Part shown: positions 24,585-33,151 of the stretch, one piece after another | How the letters are laid out: each line of letters opens with the position of its first letter | Position numbering within the stretch: the stretch's first letter is position 1 | Source: Acidimicrobiaceae bacterium | Lineage (GTDB): Bacteria > Actinomycetota > Acidimicrobiia > Acidimicrobiales > Ilumatobacteraceae | Direction: 5' to 3' | Assembly: GCA_024641005.1 (NCBI GenBank) | Contig: JAHEDX010000035.1 | Coordinates: 1-41,595, forward strand | Length of the DNA: 41,595 nt | Program-made: the position numbers and the translations under genes | The notes under the pieces: generated by a model | Seen by the model: the letters and a program-made list of their open reading frames with translations, nothing else | What the model was told of the DNA's origin: nothing | Databases searched by the model: none

Positions 24585-25779
24585 CGGGGTCGCGGGGGAG
24601 TCCGAGCACGCGTTCGCCGACGATGTTGCGCTGGATCTCCGACGAACCGGCGTAGATCGTGTGCGCCCGCGAGAACTGGAACGTGTACTGCATGTCGCGG
24701 ATCCGATGCTCGGGATCACGATCGTCGTCGTCGCCGGCGAGGATCTGACCGTCGGCGCCCATCAGGTCCATCTCGAGCTCGCCGAGACGCTGGTGCCATT
24801 TCGACCAGTGCAGCTTGCCGATCGACGACTCGGGGCCCGGCTGGCCGCCCTGGAGGATCTTGGTGACCGTGCGCAGGCCCGTGAGCCGCATGATCTCGAG
24901 CCCGATGTACGAGTCAGCGAGGCGCTGTCGAATGATCGGATCGCCGGCATGACCGGAATGCTTGGCGAAATCGACCACCGAGTGGTATTCCTCCGCGAAT
25001 CGCAGCTGCTGCGCCAGGAACGCGGTGCCCCGTTCGAAGCCGAGCGTGGCCATCACCACTTTCCAGCCCTCGCCGATCGGGCCGACCGCCAGGTCAGCCG
25101 ACGTGCGGGCATCGGAGAAGAACACCTCGTTGAACTCGGCGGTGCCGGTGATCTGAGTGATCGGCCGCATCTCGACGCCGGGCTGGTCGATCGGGCACAG
25201 GATGAAGGTGATGCCCTGATGCTTCTTGGCCGCCGACGGGTCGGTCTTGCACACGACGAAGATCCAGTCGGCGATGTGCCCGAGGCTGGTCCACACCTTC
25301 TGACCGTTGATCACCCATTCGTCGCCGTCTCGCGTGGCATTCGTCTTCACGTTGGCGAGATCGGAGCCGGCATCGGGTTCGCTGAACCCCTGACACCAGA
25401 ACTCCTCGGCGCGCAGGATCGGGGGCAGGAAGCGCTGCTTGTGCTCTTCGGTACCGAACATCATCAGGGTCGGACCGAGTAACTGCTCGCCGAAGAAGCC
25501 GACGCGTTGTGGACCACCGGCGCGGGCGTACTCCTCGCTGAAGATCATCTGTTGCGTGAGCGGCAGATCGCGACCGCCGTACTCGACCGGCCAGCCCATG
25601 CCGACCCAGCCGCCCGCGGCGAGCTCGCGCTCCCATGCCCGCCGGACCTCGAGCTCGTCACCCTCGCCCATGTCGGCGCCAGTGCCCAGGGCGGCATACT
25701 CGCCCACCAGATGCTCGGCCATCCAGGCCCGCACCTCGACCCGGAACGCCTCGTCCTCGGTCGAGAAGGTGAACTCCAT
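24580..25779 (-). CDS. Acyl-CoA dehydrogenase family protein (399 aa)
   Basis: An FAD-dependent acyl-CoA dehydrogenase with FWCQGFSEPDAGSDLANVKT near residue 125, NGQKVWTSLGHIADW, and the C-terminal IYAGSSEIQRNIVGERVLGLPRD. A full-length enzyme expected to make an alpha,beta-unsaturated acyl-CoA. The ATG at 25779 shares one base with the stop of the NTF2-like gene (TGATG), so the two are coupled in one transcript from operator site 8. The TGA stop lies in palindrome R8. Confidence 0.92.
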   Translation of the reverse strand: MEFTFSTEDEAFRVEVRAWMAEHLVGEYAALGTGADMGEGDELEVRRAWERELAAGGWVGMGWPVEYGGRDLPLTQQMIFSEEYARAGGPQRVGFFGEQLLGPTLMMFGTEEHKQRFLPPILRAEEFWCQGFSEPDAGSDLANVKTNATRDGDEWVINGQKVWTSLGHIADWIFVVCKTDPSAAKKHQGITFILCPIDQPGVEMRPITQITGTAEFNEVFFSDARTSADLAVGPIGEGWKVVMATLGFERGTAFLAQQLRFAEEYHSVVDFAKHSGHAGDPIIRQRLADSYIGLEIMRLTGLRTVTKILQGGQPGPESSIGKLHWSKWHQRLGELEMDLMGADGQILAGDDDDRDPEHRIRDMQYTFQFSRAHTIYAGSSEIQRNIVGERVLGLPRDPA

Positions 25780-26261
25780 CAGCCGTCCACCTCGTTGGCT
25801 GCGAACCAGCTTCCGGGCATCTGACCGTCGACGTACACCCGGCGCCGCTGGAACTTCCACACGCCAGCGATCCGCACATACTCGTCGAGATACCTGCCCC
25901 AATGATCGAGCCCGCCAGCGTCGATCGCGTTGCCGATGATCACCGCGAAGTAGCAGCGACCCGAGGCATGATCGGCGTCGATCAGATCGATCTGATGCGT
26001 CGCGGTGAAGTGCCTGATGTAGGTGGTCGCCGCCCGTTCGTCCTGCGCGCGAACACGGCCCTGGGCACCGGTGAAGATCAGCTTCACCTGCTCGAGCCCG
26101 TCGTACGTGTCGCGCTCACCCCTCGCCTGCCCGACCTCCATCACGGCGTCGTCGGCGAACAGTGCAAAGAGCTGATCGAACTTGCCGGTGTCGCCATAAG
26201 AGTTGTAGCGAGCCACCAGGTCGCGAATGCCTTCGCGGGCGAGGAGATCGTCGAGGTTCAT
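25779..26261 (-). CDS. SnoaL/NTF2-like protein (160 aa)
   Basis: An NTF2-fold protein of the SnoaL-4 type: LLAREGIRDLVARYNSYGDTG, KFDQLFALFADDAVM, then TYIRHFTATHQIDLI and VWKFQRRRVY. Related proteins include scytalone dehydratase-like and ring-hydroxylating dioxygenase small-subunit-like folds, so a dehydration or isomerisation role is conceivable. The ATG at 26261 is leaderless: a -10 TACGGT (26269-26274, minus strand) is followed by seven bases and the start codon. First gene of a two-gene transcript with an acyl-CoA dehydrogenase. Confidence 0.87.
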   Translation of the reverse strand: MNLDDLLAREGIRDLVARYNSYGDTGKFDQLFALFADDAVMEVGQARGERDTYDGLEQVKLIFTGAQGRVRAQDERAATTYIRHFTATHQIDLIDADHASGRCYFAVIIGNAIDAGGLDHWGRYLDEYVRIAGVWKFQRRRVYVDGQMPGSWFAANEVDG

Positions 26262-26276
26262 GTGCGCTACCGTAGT

Positions 26277-26290
26277 CGACACAAGTGTCA
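26277..26290. promoter_or_regulatory. Operator site 8, CGACACAAGTGTCA, with leaderless -10 on the minus strand
   Basis: Differs from the consensus only in its first base. It lies between the divergent NTF2-like gene and acyl-CoA ligase gene. On the minus strand the operator stands two bases upstream of the -10 TACGGT at 26269-26274, the same arrangement as at sites 3 and 4. Confidence 0.7.
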
Positions 26291-26335
26291 GATTCAGCCC
26301 CGACGGGTTGCCGCTCCCCATCACGGAGATCCAAC

Positions 26336-27874
26336 ATGACCAACATGCAGCCGGGCGCCCATGTCGAGACACGCGGCGACGCACCAGCGGTCATCATGGC
26401 CGCCAGCGGGGAGGTCGTGACCTACCGCCAGCTCGACGAACGCTCGAAACGAGTCGCCCAGCTCCTGTACGCGTCCGGGCTCCGGCCTGGCGATCACATC
26501 GGGATCATGATGGAGAACCATCCCCGCTATTTCGAGATCTTCTGGGGCGCGCAGCGGGCCGGGTTGTACACGACACCGATCAATTGGCACCTGAAAGCAG
26601 ACGAGGCCGGCTACATCATCGAGGACTGCGGCGCCACCGCCGTGTTCGTGAGCGCAGCGCTCGCTGACGTCGCCGGCGAGTTGTCCGACTACCTCGGCAA
26701 CGTCAAGGTCCGTCTGATGATCGACGGCACCGCCGACGGCTACGAGAGCTACGAGGCGGCGATCGCCGAGTATCCGGCCGAGCCACTCGACGGCGAGACC
26801 GAGGGCACCTTCATGTTCTACTCGTCGGGCACCACCGGGCGCCCCAAGGGGATCACGCCGAAGATCGACCCGAAGCCGTTCGGTGCCGGCGGCGGCGCCC
26901 TGATCGGGCTGATCCAGATGATGTACGGGTTCTCGCCCGAGACCGTCTACCTCTGCCCGGCCCCGCTCTACCATGCCGCTCCGCTCGGCTGGTCGACGAC
27001 CTCGCAACGGCTGGGTGCGACCGTCGTGGTGATGGAGAAGTTCGACCCCGCGCGCGCCCTCGCACTGATCGAGCAACACCGCATCACGCACGCGCAGTTC
27101 GTGCCGACCCACTTCATCCGCATGCTCAAACTCTCCGACGAGGAACGGGCGGCTCACGACCACTCGAGCCTCGAGATGGTCGTCCATGCCGCCGCGCCGT
27201 GCCCGGCAGAGGTCAAGCGCCAGATGATCGACTGGTGGGGCCCGATCATCAACGAGTACTACGCAGGCAGTGAGGGCAACGGCTTCTGTGCGATCAACAG
27301 CGAGCAGGCACTGTCGCACCCGGGTTCGGTCGGCATCCCGTTGCTCGGCACGATCCATATCTGCGACGACGACGGCGAGCAACTGCCTGTCGGTGAGGCA
27401 GGCCAGATCTGGTTCGAGTCCGACCTCAAGTTCGAGTACCACAATGATCCCGAGAAGACGGCCAACGCTTACAATGAGCACGGCTGGAGCTCACTCGGCG
27501 ACATCGGCTACCTCGATGCCGAAGGGTTCTTGTACCTGACCGATCGCGCCTCGCACATGATCATCTCGGGTGGGGTCAACATCTATCCCCAAGAGGTCGA
27601 GAACGAGCTGCAGCTGCATCCCGCAGTGGCCGACGCAGCCGTGATCGGCGTGCCGAACGCCGATCTCGGCGAGGAGGTCAAGGCGGTCGTGATCGCCGCC
27701 GAGCCGTCCGCCGCCAGCGACGAGTTGGGCCGGGAGCTGATCGCGTACTGCCGCTCGAAGCTGGCCCACTACAAGTGCCCCGTGTCGGTCGACTTCGTGA
27801 CCGAGTTGCCGCGGTTGCCCACCGGCAAGCTGCTCAAACGTCAGCTGCGAGACGCCTACTGGCCGGCCCCGTGA
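26336..27874 (+). CDS. Acyl-CoA synthetase / AMP-binding ligase (512 aa)
   Basis: An ANL-family ligase that activates a carboxylic acid with ATP and CoA. The core motifs are present: YSSGTTGRPKG near residue 162 (A3), YYAGSEGNGF (A5), GDIGYLDAEGF with LTDRASHMIISGGVNIYP (A7/A8), and the C-terminal catalytic Lys498 in PTGKLLKRQ. The subgroup resembles fadD-type ligases of actinobacterial lipid and steroid catabolism, but specificity is unknown. The ATG at 26336 is preceded by GGAG; the GTG at 26285 lies inside operator site 8. It would begin the pathway by making the CoA thioester. Confidence 0.92.
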   Translation: MTNMQPGAHVETRGDAPAVIMAASGEVVTYRQLDERSKRVAQLLYASGLRPGDHIGIMMENHPRYFEIFWGAQRAGLYTTPINWHLKADEAGYIIEDCGATAVFVSAALADVAGELSDYLGNVKVRLMIDGTADGYESYEAAIAEYPAEPLDGETEGTFMFYSSGTTGRPKGITPKIDPKPFGAGGGALIGLIQMMYGFSPETVYLCPAPLYHAAPLGWSTTSQRLGATVVVMEKFDPARALALIEQHRITHAQFVPTHFIRMLKLSDEERAAHDHSSLEMVVHAAAPCPAEVKRQMIDWWGPIINEYYAGSEGNGFCAINSEQALSHPGSVGIPLLGTIHICDDDGEQLPVGEAGQIWFESDLKFEYHNDPEKTANAYNEHGWSSLGDIGYLDAEGFLYLTDRASHMIISGGVNIYPQEVENELQLHPAVADAAVIGVPNADLGEEVKAVVIAAEPSAASDELGRELIAYCRSKLAHYKCPVSVDFVTELPRLPTGKLLKRQLRDAYWPAP

Positions 27875-27926
27875 ACACGCGACCATCACGCTGAACACGC
27901 GCCTGCTGCGGCATTTGAGAACGGCA

Positions 27927-27955
27927 TTGCCAAATAGCGCCGAGCGGCGTACGAT
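27927..27955 (+). promoter_or_regulatory. Sigma70-type promoter for the amidohydrolase gene
   Basis: TTGCCA (27927-27932) and TACGAT (27950-27955) are separated by 17 bases, a good match to housekeeping promoters. The predicted transcript start lies near 27962, downstream of the in-frame ATG at 27959, which supports the GTG at 28010 as the real start codon. An ATTTG/CAAAT inverted repeat (27913-27935) overlaps the -35. Confidence 0.6.
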
Positions 27956-28009
27956 GGCATGACGCAACTCGCCAGACCACCCCTGGCACGCACTGGAGGC
28001 ACCCCACAC

Positions 28010-29137
28010 GTGGACAAGATCTGGACCAATTCCGGCGACTCTCACGTCATCGAACCCGACGACCTGTGGCGCGAGAACGTTCCGAAGCAATACGCCGATC
28101 TGATGCCGCACTCCGTCAAGGACGACGACGGCGAGTGGGAAACCGTGCACGTCGACGGCAAGTCGTTCCGACGCAAGCTGCCCAACGCCGCCCAGCTCGA
28201 GTTCATGGAGTCGTCGATGCGCGCCCCGGGCGCCTTCGACCTCAGCAAGCGGATCGTCGACCTCGACGGCGAAGGCGTGTGGGGCGAGGTCGTGTTCCCC
28301 TCGCTCGGGCTCTGGAATGCGTCGTTCACCACCCGCGATGCGCTCAAGTCGGCGATCGAGGTCAGCAATGACTGGTGCAAGAGCGAAGTGATGAGCATCT
28401 CGCCGCGGCTGGTGCCGACCGCTCAGGTCTCCATGCTGTCGATCGACGATGCCGTCTCCGAACTCGAGCGCTGCGCAGGGATGGGTTACCGGGCCGTGTT
28501 CCTGCCGACCACTCCCCCGTCGCTCACGCCCGACTACCACCGTGACGACTGGGAGCCCTTCTGGGCGGCAGCCGAAGCGGCCAACATGGTGATCGCCTTC
28601 CACATCGGCACCGACCCCGTGCACATGGACGAGGGCGAACAAATTGGTATCACCTATCGCGGCCCTGGCGGCGCGATCCTCAACTACACCGAGACCACGT
28701 TCTCAGGCCAGCGGGCGGCGATGAAGATGGTGGCGTCGGGCGCTCTCGACCGCCATCAGGACCTCAAGGTCCTCGTGTCGGAGGGTGGCGCGACCTGGGT
28801 GCCGTTCCTGGGTGATCGCATGACCGAGGGCTACCGCCAGCACAACATGATGGTTCGCCCGAAGCTCACCCGCACACCCAAGGAGATCCTGTACTCCCAG
28901 GTGTACGCGTCGTTCCAGCACGACGAGACCGCCGTCGCCGCGGTGACGGCGATGGGGTATCAGAACGTGATGTTCGGCAGCGATTACCCCCACATGGAGG
29001 GCACCTACGGGCACACCCAGGAGACGCTGCACGGCTTGTTCGACGGCGTCGACGACGCCACGCGGTACCGCATCACGTGCGGAGCCTTCCTCGAACTGTT
29101 CCCGGAGGTCGGCCCACCGCCGGCACTCGCCGCGTAA
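28010..29137 (+). CDS. Amidohydrolase family protein, ACMSD-like TIM barrel (375 aa)
   Basis: A metal-dependent hydrolase/decarboxylase family protein: NSGDSHVIEPDDLW at the N-terminus (a GDxHV metal-type segment), AFHIGTDPVHM mid-chain and FGSDYPHMEG near the C-terminus, whose Asp is a conserved metal ligand. The GTG at 28010 is preferred to the ATG at 27959 because of GGAGG about ten bases before it and the predicted transcription start between the two. It is followed 9 bases downstream by the TetR gene, with which it is probably co-transcribed. Substrate unknown. Confidence 0.87.
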   Translation: MDKIWTNSGDSHVIEPDDLWRENVPKQYADLMPHSVKDDDGEWETVHVDGKSFRRKLPNAAQLEFMESSMRAPGAFDLSKRIVDLDGEGVWGEVVFPSLGLWNASFTTRDALKSAIEVSNDWCKSEVMSISPRLVPTAQVSMLSIDDAVSELERCAGMGYRAVFLPTTPPSLTPDYHRDDWEPFWAAAEAANMVIAFHIGTDPVHMDEGEQIGITYRGPGGAILNYTETTFSGQRAAMKMVASGALDRHQDLKVLVSEGGATWVPFLGDRMTEGYRQHNMMVRPKLTRTPKEILYSQVYASFQHDETAVAAVTAMGYQNVMFGSDYPHMEGTYGHTQETLHGLFDGVDDATRYRITCGAFLELFPEVGPPPALAA

Positions 29138-29146
29138 GGTGGGCTG

Positions 29147-29752
29147 ATGGCCGACAAGCGCTCCGTGGGTCGGCCCCGCCAGTTCGATGACGATGTCGAG
29201 CGTCGGCTGATCTTCGACGCCGCCTACGCCGCATTGCGCGACGGAGGGCACGACTTCACGATCGCCAACATCTTGTCGACCGCCGGGGTGTCGACGCGCT
29301 CGTTCTACCGGCACTTCGACTCGAAGGATGCGCTCCTCAACGCGATGTATCTGCGCGACGGCGAGTGGGCCGCCGAGCGCCTCTTGAAACGACTCACCGA
29401 CGCCGGCACGCCGCGCCAAGCGGTCGAGTGGTGGATCGACGAGATCTTCAGTTTCACGCGTTCGCCCAGCCGCGCAGAACGTGTCGCCGTGCTCGGCTCG
29501 ATCACCGGCGTCAGCGCCGAGCACGCCGACGCGGTCACCGCCCGGGGTCGCGAACTCCTCGTCGAGTCGCTCCGGTCGGCGATCGATGCAGGCTGTGCCG
29601 ACGGCTCGTTCGTGGCATCCGATCCGGCGACCGCGTGCGAACTGGTGGCCGTCGCCGCGCTGCACGCTGCCGGGTTGGCAGTGCCTCACCAGCCACTCGA
29701 CCAGATCCAGACCACCGAGTTCTGCCTGCGTGCGCTCGGCGTGCCGGAGTGA
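29147..29752 (+). CDS. TetR/AcrR family transcriptional regulator (201 aa)
   Basis: A one-component repressor with the N-terminal helix-turn-helix: RRLIFDAAYAALRDGG, then FTIANILSTAGVSTRSFYRHFDSKDALLNAM at about residues 37-66. The C-terminal ligand-binding domain cannot be matched to a known ligand. It is the only transcription factor in the window. It follows the amidohydrolase and precedes the LLM gene whose upstream region carries the AT-rich motif also found before 39215 and 41075, so these sites are its best candidate targets. Whether it also binds the TGAC operators is open. AAGGTGGG precedes the ATG. Confidence 0.93.
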   Translation: MADKRSVGRPRQFDDDVERRLIFDAAYAALRDGGHDFTIANILSTAGVSTRSFYRHFDSKDALLNAMYLRDGEWAAERLLKRLTDAGTPRQAVEWWIDEIFSFTRSPSRAERVAVLGSITGVSAEHADAVTARGRELLVESLRSAIDAGCADGSFVASDPATACELVAVAALHAAGLAVPHQPLDQIQTTEFCLRALGVPE

Positions 29753-29779
29753 CGTCGGCTCGGACACTGTCCTCCGAGT

Positions 29780-29798
29780 AAATCTTCACCTATATTTT
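29780..29798. promoter_or_regulatory. AT-rich motif site A with leaderless -10 (TATATT)
   Basis: Contains AAATCTTCACCTATATTTT, matching the three-site consensus AAATAYTNACCYATWTTW. The -10 TATATT (29791-29796) is followed by six bases and the ATG at 29803, so the LLM mRNA should be leaderless and the motif would cover its -10. Confidence 0.6.
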
Positions 29799-29802
29799 GG
29801 TA

Positions 29803-30879
29803 ATGGGTCTCCGAACCGCCATCACGCTGGCCGATTTCGTCTGGAGTGATTCGCCCGAGTTCTCGGAGACGGCGCAACACGTCGTCGACGCCGAGACGCT
29901 CGGTGTCGACACGGTCTGGTCGGCAGAGGCCTGGGGCACCGACGGCATCGTGCCGCTCGCCTACCTCGCCGCCCTCACCTCCCGGATCCGGCTGGCGACC
30001 GGCATCTTGCAGATCACCGCCCGCGCCGCGCCCATGACGGCGATGACGGCGATGACACTCGACCACGTATCGAACGGTCGCTTCGTGCTCGGGCTGGGTG
30101 CCAGCGGACCACAGGTCGTCGAGGGTCTCCATGGCCAGCCCTACGCGCGACCGCTCGAGCGCCTCGAGGAGACGGTCGACGTGATCCGGCTCGCGTTTGC
30201 GGGCGACAAGATCGAGTACCACGGCAACCAGATCGAGCTTCCCCTCCCCGGCGGCATGGGCAAGGCACTGCGGATCGGACAGCCGCCCCGCCCCGGCATC
30301 CCGATCCATCTCGCCACGCTCGGTCCCAAGGCCCTGCAGTTCGCCGGCGCAGCCGCGGACGGCTGGGTCGGCACCTGCTTCGTGCCGGAGACCTCCGGCT
30401 ACTACTTCGAGCAGCTCGGCATCGGCGCCGATCAGGCCGGTCGGCCACGCTCGATATTCGACGACGGTTCGTTCGAGATCGACGCCGGTGGCCCCGTCGC
30501 CTTCACCGACGACGTCGAACGCCCGTTGCGGGGCCGCAAGAAGGCGCTCGCCTTCCAGCTCAGCGCGATGGGTGCACCGACGATGAACTTCTACAACGAC
30601 GCGTACTCTCGGATCGGGTACGCGGAACCGGCCGCCGAGGTGCGCTCGCTCTGGTTGGCCGGCAAACGCGACGAGGCGGTCGATGCGGTGCCCGACGAGA
30701 TGGCACATCGAACCTCGTTCATCGGAACAGATGCCATGGTCCGCGACCGGATCCGCGCCTACCGGGACGCAGGCGTCACCTCGTTGCGGCTCCAGCCGAT
30801 GGGCAAGACCCCGTCCGAGAAGCTCGACACGCTCGGCCACATGCTCGACCTCGTCCGCGAGGTCAACGACGAAGGATGA
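29803..30879 (+). CDS. LLM-class flavin-dependent oxidoreductase, probably F420-type (358 aa)
   Basis: A luciferase-like TIM-barrel protein, longer than the other LLMs here (LRTAITLADFVW start, AETLGVDTVWSAEAWGTDG, TGILQITARAAPMTAM, LDHVSNGRFVLGLGASGP, and IPIHLATLGPKAL). Members with this layout often use F420 and act on alcohols or ketones of xenobiotics. The ATG at 29803 is leaderless, six bases after TATATT. Its regulation by the adjacent TetR protein is a reasonable inference. The downstream gap (30880-30990) carries a possible chain of very short ORFs with ATGA overlaps but no recognised gene. Confidence 0.88.
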   Translation: MGLRTAITLADFVWSDSPEFSETAQHVVDAETLGVDTVWSAEAWGTDGIVPLAYLAALTSRIRLATGILQITARAAPMTAMTAMTLDHVSNGRFVLGLGASGPQVVEGLHGQPYARPLERLEETVDVIRLAFAGDKIEYHGNQIELPLPGGMGKALRIGQPPRPGIPIHLATLGPKALQFAGAAADGWVGTCFVPETSGYYFEQLGIGADQAGRPRSIFDDGSFEIDAGGPVAFTDDVERPLRGRKKALAFQLSAMGAPTMNFYNDAYSRIGYAEPAAEVRSLWLAGKRDEAVDAVPDEMAHRTSFIGTDAMVRDRIRAYRDAGVTSLRLQPMGKTPSEKLDTLGHMLDLVREVNDEG

Positions 30880-30990
30880 TCGGCATCGTGAGCGACACCG
30901 ATTCGATCGACCAGGCGACACCATTCGATCGCGACGACGGCCGACCCGCCCGCCGCGAACCGGCGGGTGGTGCAACGAGATGAGCCGACG

Positions 30991-31944
30991 ATGACCCTGC
31001 CCGACACGATCTGCGACCCGCACCACCACCTGTGGCTGCGGCCCGGTATGGAATATCTGCCCGGTGACCTGCTCGACGATCTCGCCACCGTGCCACAGGT
31101 CGCCACGACCGTGTTCGTCGAGTGTGACGCCTGGTACCGCGAGACCGGGCCCGAACATCTGCGCGTTGTCGGCGAGACCGAGTGGGTGGTCGCCAGCGGC
31201 CCAGAAGTCATCGCCGGCATCGTCGGGGCCGGCGACCTGCGGCTCGGCCCACTGACGGCTGCGATGCTCGAGGCCCACGTCGAGGCCGGCGAGGGACGCT
31301 TCCGCGGCATTCGCCAGCGCGCCACCTGGGACGCCCACCCGTCGATCAAACCGGGCGTTCCCTACCCCGGGGAGGGACTGCTGCTCGACCCGTGGTTCCG
31401 ACGCGGGTTCGACGTATTGCACTCGATGCAACTCTCGTTCGACGCGTGGATGTATTTCCCGCAGCTCCCCGATCTGGTCGATCTCGCTCGCGCCTACCCG
31501 GAGGCGACGATCATCCTCAATCATCTCGGCGGCCCGATCACCCTCGGCCCGTACGGCGACCGCACTGCCACACTGAACGCCTGGCGTCCACTGCTCACCG
31601 AGGTGGCGGCGTGCCCGAACGTGCTGCTCAAAGTGGGTGGCCACGGGATGCCGATCTACCGGGGTCGCCCGCTCGACGCGGCACCAGCAGCCACACCATC
31701 GGCCGCACCGGACGGATCCGCCGATGTCGAACAGCTCGTCAGCGCGTGGAGCGAACCGATTCGCTTCTGCATCGAAGCGTTCGGCCCCGACCGATGCATG
31801 TTCGAGAGCAACTTTCCGGTCGACAAGCTCACGATGAGCTACGCCACGTTGTGGGAGGCGTTCGACATCATGTCGTCCGACCTCTCCCCCGCCGAACGCA
31901 CCGACCTCTTCCACGACACCGCCGTCCGGGCCTACCGGCTCTGA
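30991..31944 (+). CDS. Amidohydrolase-2 family protein (317 aa)
   Basis: A TIM-barrel metal-dependent hydrolase with the N-terminal metal motif CDPHHHLW (near residue 10), the IRQRATWD segment, ILNHLGGPI and the late MFESNFPVDK. The fold family includes lactonases and decarboxylases. The ATG at 30991 is chosen at the family start; the GTG at 30967 would add 8 residues. It follows the LLM after 111 bases and precedes the DUF7065-like gene by 25 bases, so these genes are probably transcribed together. Confidence 0.86.
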   Translation: MTLPDTICDPHHHLWLRPGMEYLPGDLLDDLATVPQVATTVFVECDAWYRETGPEHLRVVGETEWVVASGPEVIAGIVGAGDLRLGPLTAAMLEAHVEAGEGRFRGIRQRATWDAHPSIKPGVPYPGEGLLLDPWFRRGFDVLHSMQLSFDAWMYFPQLPDLVDLARAYPEATIILNHLGGPITLGPYGDRTATLNAWRPLLTEVAACPNVLLKVGGHGMPIYRGRPLDAAPAATPSAAPDGSADVEQLVSAWSEPIRFCIEAFGPDRCMFESNFPVDKLTMSYATLWEAFDIMSSDLSPAERTDLFHDTAVRAYRL

Positions 31945-31969
31945 TCCTGCGACACCGACAGGAGTAACC

Positions 31970-33097
31970 ATGACCGAGACGATCATCACCGAGGACACGC
32001 CGTTCACACTGGACGACGACACCTATCACGAGCCGACGCTTCCCGACCCGCTGTGGTTCGAGACAGCCTGGTTCTCGTTCTCGGTCCCCGAGCGCCGGAT
32101 CGGTGGCTGGCTGCACGCCGGCCGCCACACCAACAGGGGCACGATGACCTGGCGCGTCTTCCTGTGGGACCCGAAGGGCTCCGATCCGGCCCGCATGGCG
32201 TACTACAAGCTCGCCTCCGACGTGCCGTTCGGTGCCACCCCTGCAGGTGACCAGGCCGGCCCCGACGAGACACACTCGGTCGACCTGCGCGACGTCTCCT
32301 TCCCCGATGGCGGCTGGAGCATGAAGGCACTCAACCCGCTGATGGACTATCACGTCGCCTACGCGGATCCCGACGCCCGATTCGGCATCGAGTTCGAGCA
32401 TCGCAGCATTCATCCGCCACACCGCTTCACACCCGGTGAAGCACCATGCGTCCACAATCCACACATCGACCAGCTCGGCCACCTCACCGGAGAACTGGTG
32501 CTCGACGGCGAACGGATCGAACTCGACTGCTATTCGATCCGCGACCGCACCTGGGGCCCACGGAGCCGACATCACTCACACGGCGCTCAACCCACGACAC
32601 AGGCCAAGGCGAGAGTGGCCAATCCCGGTGGGCCGACGTGGCGTGAGATCGAACGCGAACGCGGCCGTGGCCGAATCCAGTACATCTTCGGCCACTCCTG
32701 GGACGACACAGGCTGCGACACCGGCTTCCTCAGTTTCGTGCGCACCCAGGACGGCACCGCCGACGGGTGGTCACCGCTCAACATGGGTTGGCTGCTGCGC
32801 GACGGCCGGTTCGTGCGGCTCGACACCACGCGGAGTCGGATGAAGAATTACCGCCACCCCGACACGGGCTGGAGTGCCCACATGGAAGTCGACCTCGTCG
32901 ACCGGGAAGGCCGCACGATGCAGGCCGAAGGTGTGGCGCTCAGCCACAACTGCGAACACGGCAACGGTGCCAACGCGTTCATGCGCTGGGACCTGGTCCT
33001 CCCCGACGGCAGCAGCCGGACCGGGTGGGGCGAGGACCAGGATGGCTGGCGCACCGATCACTTCGCCCGGATGTTGCGTGCCCTGCGCTCGGGTTGA
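31970..33097 (+). CDS. DUF7064/DUF7065-like beta-barrel protein (375 aa)
   Basis: A protein resembling the actinobacterial DUF7064/DUF7065 group, two tandem lipocalin-like (AttH/CrtC-like) beta-barrel halves. Recognisable are PLWFETAWFSFSVPERR near residue 27, the segment DCYSIRDRTWGPRSRHHS near the middle and LSHNCEHGNGANAFMRWDLV near the end. AttH/CrtC-type relatives include hydratases, but no activity is established for this subgroup to my knowledge. No signal peptide is apparent. The ATG at 31970 has AGGAG eight bases upstream. It converges on the alpha/beta hydrolase at 33152. Confidence 0.75.
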   Translation: MTETIITEDTPFTLDDDTYHEPTLPDPLWFETAWFSFSVPERRIGGWLHAGRHTNRGTMTWRVFLWDPKGSDPARMAYYKLASDVPFGATPAGDQAGPDETHSVDLRDVSFPDGGWSMKALNPLMDYHVAYADPDARFGIEFEHRSIHPPHRFTPGEAPCVHNPHIDQLGHLTGELVLDGERIELDCYSIRDRTWGPRSRHHSHGAQPTTQAKARVANPGGPTWREIERERGRGRIQYIFGHSWDDTGCDTGFLSFVRTQDGTADGWSPLNMGWLLRDGRFVRLDTTRSRMKNYRHPDTGWSAHMEVDLVDREGRTMQAEGVALSHNCEHGNGANAFMRWDLVLPDGSSRTGWGEDQDGWRTDHFARMLRALRSG

Positions 33098-33151
33098 GCC
33101 TGACGACATACCCCACACGACGCTCTGCGGCCGAGGAACCGACCGGCGCGA

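Noticed and set aside
29686-32022. 778-codon minus-strand open frame
   Set aside because: It lies opposite the LLM and amidohydrolase genes, has no family similarity and low-complexity Arg/Val/Gly composition; it is an antisense shadow of GC-rich codon use.
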